A stretch of 64,000 bases of DNA from Sipunculus nudus (lineage: Eukaryota; Annelida; Sipuncula; Golfingiida; Sipunculidae), in the NCBI GenBank assembly GCA_026874595.1, contig CM049316.1, forward strand, positions 23,085,839 to 23,149,838, in the 5' to 3' direction. Shown here piece after piece: positions 61,970 through 64,000 of this stretch (positions within the stretch are counted from its first letter, which is position 1; every line of letters begins with the position of its first letter). The notes beneath the pieces are model-generated. The model was not told where the DNA came from. It saw only the letters and a list, made by a program, of their open reading frames with translations, and made no database searches. Both the position numbers and the translations under genes were made by a program.

Positions 61970-62412
61970 GGCATGTGTGTGTGTGTTTACATATTTATGT
62001 TCTTATTAAGGCATCACTCAGTGGTTGATCAAATATTTACAATAATGTTATTTGGAGGAATTTATTCAATAAACAATAATGATGACAATAATGATCAAAT
62101 GAAGCAATATTTCTATTTATCTAAATTGTTAAAGTCAAGATCTAGAGACCTGTTTTACATAATTCAATTTAAATAATCCAATACACCACAGTCTTCACAC
62201 GGGAGTAACATAATTTTTGCTCAAGACTATGATGACGGTTTTATCACTAGCAATCAAACATCTATAAATCAGAGACCTCTATGGTACAGCTCCTGAACTA
62301 TTATAAAAGGCTGGTTCATAAAGCTTACCTGTGCTTTTGACTTTCCAACATGTTCCTTTCTGAACAGAAACTGCCTGTTCAGATTGCTGACATCTATAGT
62401 GTCCAAATCAAG
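38336..62412 (-). CDS. UBA2: SUMO-activating enzyme subunit 2 (UBA2/SAE2), 5' end outside window
   Basis: Catalytic subunit of the SUMO E1: with SAE1 it adenylates SUMO, takes it onto a cysteine thioester and passes it to UBC9, mainly in the nucleus. Exons in transcription order: 62329-62412, 61645-61715, 60820-60884, 60007-60107, 59489-59610, 59017-59084, 57929-58053, 57157-57256, 48703-48845, 47212-47305, 46689-46801, 44845-45000, 44301-44358, 43384-43422, 42444-42549, 41807-41940, 38336-38508. All introns are GT-AG and every phase joins: 1752 nt, 583 residues. Features: NLNRQF and NALDNRAARNHVN (ATP site), CYEC and CYVC (zinc pairs), [16 protein letters not shown] with the catalytic Cys, ubiquitin-fold domain, acidic C-terminus with SUMO-interaction-like DLMVVDDDD and a bipartite nuclear signal. 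About 46 N-terminal residues, with the GxGxxG loop, lie past 64000. Confidence 0.95.
39069..39501. mobile_element. Tigger-type MITE filled by a minisatellite (433 bp)
   Basis: Left end CAGTGGAACCCCACAATTA. The right end, in reverse, reads CAGTGAAACCTGGCCTTTTG. TA flanks at 39067-39068 and 39502-39503. From about 39190 the interior is five degenerate 62-73-bp units (TTGTGGGGCAGTCACAAT..GGTCACAAGGCCAGGTTCAA), themselves resembling the right TIR. Lies in the last UBA2 intron. Confidence 0.75.
39632..39665. repeat. Interspersed repeat word (AACAAGGGACC.ATGGGTCAC)
   Basis: About 30 bp, again at 53130-53165 (AAGGGACCCATGGGTCACGG..GCTCAGCTGA). Likely one end of a dispersed repeat. Confidence 0.4.
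40790..41545. repeat. Dispersed repeat with GGAC satellite end, copy A
   Basis: Shares ACATGCTGTGAAAATTAAAT and GGTTTTGATATTAGGCAG with copies at 54960-55530 and 55620-56310. Ends in a (GGAC)n tract (41431-41499) and GACTATAGCTCAGATGACTT. Family not identified. Confidence 0.75.
41431..41499. repeat. (GGAC)n microsatellite
   Basis: About 17 mostly perfect tetramers, part of the dispersed repeat's 3' end. Confidence 0.9.
41807..41940 (-). CDS. UBA2: UBA2 exon: variable linker with a six-Gln run
   Basis: 134 nt. Acidic start ([14 protein letters not shown]), then a Gln run, then Ala/Asn-rich sequence. No family conservation expected here. Assigned by phase and position. Confidence 0.85.
42100..42256 (-). 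mobile_element. tRNA-derived SINE (family 1), diverged copy
   Basis: On the minus strand, GCTTCTGTGGCTTAGGGGTA and later GCTATGCAGGCTTAATG match the SINE at 45127. The B box is decayed (GGGGGGTCGTGAGCAGG). Confidence 0.65.
42444..42549 (-). CDS. UBA2: UBA2 exon: [20 protein letters not shown]
   Basis: 106 nt. NGSRL..DDFLQ, the end of the ubiquitin-fold domain. Confidence 0.93.
43384..43422 (-). CDS. UBA2: UBA2 microexon: [13 protein letters not shown]
   Basis: 39-nt exon with exact splice sites and phase. The residue run matches the conserved [12 protein letters not shown] of UBA2. Confidence 0.92.
44301..44358 (-). CDS. UBA2: UBA2 exon: [15 protein letters not shown]
   Basis: 58 nt within the ubiquitin-fold domain that recruits UBC9. 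Confidence 0.93.
44845..45000 (-). CDS. UBA2: UBA2 exon: second zinc pair, start of ubiquitin-fold domain
   Basis: 156 nt, 52 codons. [11 protein letters not shown], then CYVC (second zinc pair), then the [20 protein letters not shown] strand and helix. Confidence 0.94.
45127..45405 (+). mobile_element. tRNA-derived SINE (family 1)
   Basis: Pol III promoter-like head: A box TGGCTCAGGGATAGTGTA and B box GGTTTGAGTTCAAAGCC spaced as in a tRNA. The body includes CACTATGCAGGCTTAATGGG and CACTAGGCCTGAATGACACG. In a UBA2 intron. Confidence 0.75.
46689..46801 (-). CDS. UBA2: UBA2 exon: [20 protein letters not shown]
   Basis: 113 nt. The E1 signature [17 protein letters not shown] helix, ending CRT. 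Confidence 0.95.
47212..47305 (-). CDS. UBA2: UBA2 exon: [20 protein letters not shown]
   Basis: 94 nt. DD..AMDFV..AANIR..IF and SRFDIK, the return to the adenylation fold. Confidence 0.93.
47353..47400. repeat. Inverted-pair repeat, left member
   Basis: About 45 bp (core TGCAAAATGGCAGCCCCCAT) present in reverse at 61122-61168, in two different UBA2 introns. Confidence 0.6.
48703..48845 (-). CDS. UBA2: UBA2 exon: [20 protein letters not shown]
   Basis: 143 nt. The DQ..W....C...F..SI...... LAWDK segment. Separated from the previous exon by an 8.3-kb intron that carries the DIRS-type element. Confidence 0.92.
49297..50047 (+). pseudogene. Gag of the DIRS-type element, decayed, SAM-like and zinc-finger regions
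   Basis: First stretch (49297-49608) translates to a SAM-like helical region ([15 protein letters not shown], then [23 protein letters not shown]). An ATG at 49298 is one base out of frame with it. TAA at 49606-49608 interrupts, and frames change between about 49700 and 49850 ([20 protein letters not shown], then a stop at TAG). The last stretch (about 49843-50044) ends in a Cys/His finger ([26 protein letters not shown]) and TAG at 50045-50047. Gag assignment rests on position and the Cys/His pattern. The SAM call is my pattern reading. Confidence 0.7.
50048..52678 (+). CDS. DIRS-type RT-RNase H-tyrosine recombinase polyprotein
   Basis: Open from just after TAG 50045-50047 to TAA 52676-52678; first in-frame Met codon is near 50246. 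Counting residues from the GTG at 50189: reverse transcriptase with D100 ([10 protein letters not shown]) and YLDD at 171-174; RNase H with D337, E381, D406 and D456; tyrosine recombinase with R655 (FSRKST), K693, H776-x-x-R779 (GHSFRRG), W802 and nucleophile Y810 (CWERYI). All catalytic residues of the three enzymes are present in one uninterrupted frame. The product would copy the element's RNA and integrate circular DNA by recombination. Lack of an initiator suggests expression as Gag-Pol by readthrough or splicing. Intact despite a broken gag, so recent. Confidence 0.93.
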   Translation, partial: EIPVTSPLTSCLPVWKEALDKDVDRDFIVNGITYGFKIVDNNSSITHVEWENCRSATNSATRSKVEMQIRDEINKGNYVLCAKKPTIVSALGAIPKKDSDEIRLILDARMPQCGSLNSYASPESVSYENLDTAVKYINKNSFMANVDLKWAYCSVPIHWDCFQATGLKWKFSGEDKPRYMYDTRLCFGASKSPAIFQRITQAVGRMMKRKGFHGIIVYLDDFLLVENSEEKCRKALHTLTDLLTDLGFSVNWRKVVAPTKIITFLGIEIDSSLELLRIPRVKLCEIKSNVCAWLNKISFTKWQLQQIIGKLNWVASIFRVARPLLRKLIDVCKSLQKPSHRTRLNVELRMELRRWIYFLQGDQFNGVAYINVRKPQPDITISTDACNQGGAAWHHNKWQQRSVDWFFCNWTADFAFLDIGGKDINLKELYTILLAVRRWHKDWYNKKVVVYTDNNAAKYWINKGMGKKAHVNVWLQEIALLSLTGNFWLTAKRVPTEKNITTDAISRFHNLNFAAMAQAMLQQHCGIDIADHEYKLFNHMSTDAFFVCVAELEQWQTLKQELSAYRKAAFADTTKATYKCHLRAYLRFCLYFKCMPVPIDRESLLLYAVFLARSLKPQSVRQYLNKVRIIHLEAGMSNPLENNYALNMLLRGVRRRKGSPPRQKLPITPMILRDIKNRLNLRDSFQATFWTVCIVAFLTFSRKSTLLLKSPNKFDPSSDLTSCDLSRVDGGLVLNVKRTKTVQYKERQLQIPLTQNNGDLCPVLALENMCMQIGEVGSRPDIPLFVYRHKSGGLKVMTHTLFNDMLKRTLETCGYNSREYSGHSFRRGGSCFAFLNGAPELLIKAQGDWRSNCWERYINIPLEYRWRISNLLASKM
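53130..53165. repeat. Interspersed repeat word, second copy
   Basis: AAGGGACCCATGGGTCACGG followed by CGCTCAGCTGA, as at 39632. Confidence 0.4.
54133..54270. repeat. 70-bp tandem duplication
   Basis: GTTGCAAAAGTTGCAATCAT at 54164 and 54234 within two similar adjacent units. Confidence 0.7.
54960..55530. repeat. Dispersed repeat, copy B (truncated)
   Basis: Shares GTGGTTTTGATATTAGGCAG and GGAACGAAGTCCTAATGACC-type words with copies A and C. Lacks the GGAC satellite end. Confidence 0.7.
55620..56310. repeat. Dispersed repeat, copy C
   Basis: As copy A. Ends with a short GGAC tract (about 56246-56275) and ACCACGACTATAGCTTAGCT. Copies B and C are adjacent in direct orientation. Confidence 0.75.
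57157..57256 (-). CDS. UBA2: UBA2 exon: [20 protein letters not shown]
   Basis: 100 nt. Highly conserved DD.RYLL....LW..R.PPVPL.W segment. Confidence 0.93.
57929..58053 (-). CDS. UBA2: UBA2 exon: catalytic-Cys domain, [15 protein letters not shown]
   Basis: 125 nt. A variable linker leads into the conserved ST.VWA...GY....LF helix. Confidence 0.9.
59017..59084 (-). CDS. UBA2: UBA2 exon: [20 protein letters not shown]
   Basis: 68 nt. The acceptor is TTTGTAG before TCAG; using the inner CAG would break the Asn-Gln-Leu-Phe reading and phase. Confidence 0.9.
59489..59610 (-). CDS. UBA2: UBA2 exon: catalytic cysteine
   Basis: 122 nt. Holds the first zinc pair ([10 protein letters not shown]) and the thioester cysteine in [16 protein letters not shown], then the IVWAKHLF helix. 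Confidence 0.95.
60007..60107 (-). CDS. UBA2: UBA2 exon: ARNHVNRMC...[10 protein letters not shown]
   Basis: 101 nt. Completes the adenylation site (ARNHVN) and the [10 protein letters not shown] crossover region. Ends VIKK, phase 0. Confidence 0.93.
60820..60884 (-). CDS. UBA2: UBA2 exon: [20 protein letters not shown]
   Basis: 65 nt. Contains NALDNR, the conserved Mg-ATP binding Asp. Confidence 0.93.
61122..61168. repeat. Inverted-pair repeat, right member
   Basis: Reverse complement of 47353-47400 with few mismatches. Followed at 61308-61320 by a perfect TGACCT-C-TGACCT. Confidence 0.6.
61645..61715 (-). CDS. UBA2: UBA2 exon: [20 protein letters not shown]
   Basis: 71 nt, ends in phase 2. 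Corresponds to the strand and helix after the Arg finger region of the adenylation domain. Confidence 0.92.
61909..61966. repeat. (AT)n microsatellite
   Basis: 58 bp of AT, close to the UBA2 exon at 61645. Confidence 0.9.
62329..62412 (-). CDS. UBA2: UBA2 exon: adenylation domain, [15 protein letters not shown]
   Basis: 28 whole codons, phase 0 at both ends. Carries the NLNRQ motif that contacts ATP and continues through [14 protein letters not shown]. Confidence 0.93.
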
Positions 62413-64000
62413 CTGAAAACAAGCAATACCAGTTCCAATCTAGGGTTATTTATGGAAAGGCAAACCAATGAAACAAACTAATTAACAATACAGCATGGCA
62501 CTATGAAAATCAGTTTGCAAACATAGTTGTAACATAATTCTGAGCACGAAATAATTAATAACCCCACTGCATTTTGAGAAATGTTTTTACATAATATTTA
62601 AAAAAAAATTTGGTTCAGAACCAATGTATTATTACTAGTATTACTTACCAAGTTATTCATTAACAAGAGCAGAGAAAACGTGCATAATACGTCCGTTGTG
62701 TACCATGTGACCTCTGACCTCATTAAATATGCATGAATTTTGATGAGAAGGTAATTCAGGTGAGAAACTCTATTGGTCAATATGCATAATGACTTTCATG
62801 AAACTCCATAGGATTTTTAAGTCACCACAGAGCCTCCTCAGGGTGGTCACCTCTGACCACATTAAATATGCATGGATTTTGCCGGGTAATCAAACCTAGA
62901 TGAGATATTTTATTGATTAAAATTTCTGATGAGTTTTTACTAAATCGTTCATATACTTGACAGCAGCCATCATAATGACAATATAAAGCAGCCTGGTAAC
63001 CTCTGACCTAATTATATATGCATAAAATCTGCTGAGAATTTATTTGAGGTGAAAAACTCTATTGGTAAATATGTAAACTGAGTTTCACAAATTTCCATCA
63101 GATTTTTGTTGAGTCACCACATTGCCTCAAAAATGCAGTAACCTCTGACCTCATTAAATATGCGTGGATTATATGGGTTAAATTTTTAGGGTTTCCTATT
63201 CTTCAGTATTACACAATGATTTAATCTTCGTGATATTACCATACAATAACTTGCCTATTTACATAACCATTATTATATAAATTACCTCAATTATGAGCAG
63301 AAAATCTTTAAAAAATACAATGGGACTTGAGGAAACATATAATATGTGGAAAATTTCTTCAGTGATGCAGAAGTATATGAAAAATTTGATACAATTTATA
63401 TTATCAATCTTTGATTACGACTATCATAAAAATATATCATTAATATATTATTGAGAGAGTGTCTAGGCAGATGACAATGTCAGATGCAGTGTGATAAACC
63501 CCTGAACTGACCTAGACAGTCCACACTCCACCCACCCATATATATATTCATAGAATATGTGACGCTGAGATATAGTATGATCTGGTTACATATAATTAAC
63601 CACACATTCAGGTAGTGCTCAGGGCTGGTTAAATTACTAAAAATTGATGTTTTTGCAATAAATGGTATACTTAATATTCAAATTAAATTAAAAACCTTAT
63701 AAATATAAACATGTTCCTCCAAAACAAAGTTTATATTTATCAGAATGTAGAAAATCTCCTTAGCTTTTAGAAAATGTATACTTTAACTGGTCCTAAGGCA
63801 TTAGATTGTGCAAGGCAAAGGAAAAACTGAAACAAAGTCAGGTCATGTAGGGGGAACAGTCCTGCTACCTTAAACCAGAATGACAATATTTTTATATTTG
63901 CAGCCACCATGGACACCTATAATGTGTACAAGGGATGTGTATTTTATTTCAGGGTTAAATGGCTTATTAGAACACCGCTTCTTAGACCAAGCAATGGTTT
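62413..64000 (-). other. UBA2 intron (5' side), exon 1 not in window
   Basis: No GAGGIGCELL-type coding block (the missing UBA2 nucleotide-binding loop) could be found on the minus strand, so the upstream exon lies past 64000. Holds the tandem array at 62700-63190. Confidence 0.6.
62700..63190. repeat. Tandem array of about 140-150-bp units with DR1-like sites
   Basis: CCTCTGACC..ATTAAATATGCAT starts at 62711, 62850, 63000 and 63142 (spacings 139, 150, 142). The first unit contains a perfect TGACCT-C-TGACCT (62708-62720), the inverse of AGGTCA-G-AGGTCA. The others are one or two bases off. Confidence 0.8.

Noticed and set aside
1-64000. CRISPR arrays or bacterial operon signals
   Set aside because: None seen; splice structure and transposons show a eukaryotic nuclear genome, and the spaced tandem repeats lack unique spacers.

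Overview
This is an animal nuclear genome window: large GT-AG introns, AATAAA polyadenylation signals, dense nested transposable elements and AT microsatellites. A mollusc or related lophotrochozoan is suggested by the repeat style (several tRNA-derived SINEs, Tigger-like and hAT-like MITEs, and a repeat ending in a GGAC satellite beside a 'CTATAGCTCAG' motif). Those grounds for the species are soft.

Layout. (1) 1-25.1 kb holds two tandemly duplicated chymotrypsin-like serine protease genes, both broken. Copy 1 is cut by the window edge (exons at 74-158, 733-843, 2872-3025 and 3932-4087). Copy 2 runs from a TATA box and signal-peptide exon at 10.48 kb to its GDSGGP exon at 19.5 kb, and carries two in-frame stops and a frameshift. 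Because the two copies align, including introns and 3' flank, one copy shows the empty site of insertions in the other. Between and inside them lie a 5'-truncated Tx1/L1-like LINE (5.69-9.5 kb) split by a 1077-bp solo LTR, a decayed CR1/jockey-like LINE, a 1-kb Tigger/pogo-type element, a small MITE, and a 5.17-kb LTR retrotransposon with no coding capacity (19829-25001).

(2) 25-38 kb is gene-poor. It contains a solitary histone H1 gene on the minus strand (29963-30568) with TATA box, H1 box and a histone-type 3' stem-loop. It also has two copies of a tRNA-derived SINE, one split by an 847-bp hAT-like element with a perfect 8-bp target duplication, two CGCGAA-type MITEs and long AT satellites.

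(3) 38.3-62.4 kb and beyond is the minus-strand UBA2/SAE2 gene, the catalytic subunit of the SUMO E1 enzyme. I resolve 17 consecutive exons (1752 nt, 583 residues) whose phases all join. The 5' exon or exons with the start and the GxGxxG nucleotide loop lie beyond 64000. Its largest visible intron (8.3 kb) carries an antisense DIRS-type tyrosine-recombinase retrotransposon whose reverse transcriptase-RNase H-recombinase frame is intact while its gag is decayed. Other introns hold SINEs, a Tigger-type MITE filled by its own minisatellite, copies of the GGAC-ended repeat, and a four-copy array carrying nuclear-receptor-like DR1 sites.

Only UBA2 and H1 look like functioning host genes. The main interest is the well-resolved transposon stratigraphy, the DIRS element, and the H1 3' end. 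I did not find a clear new multi-gene system.
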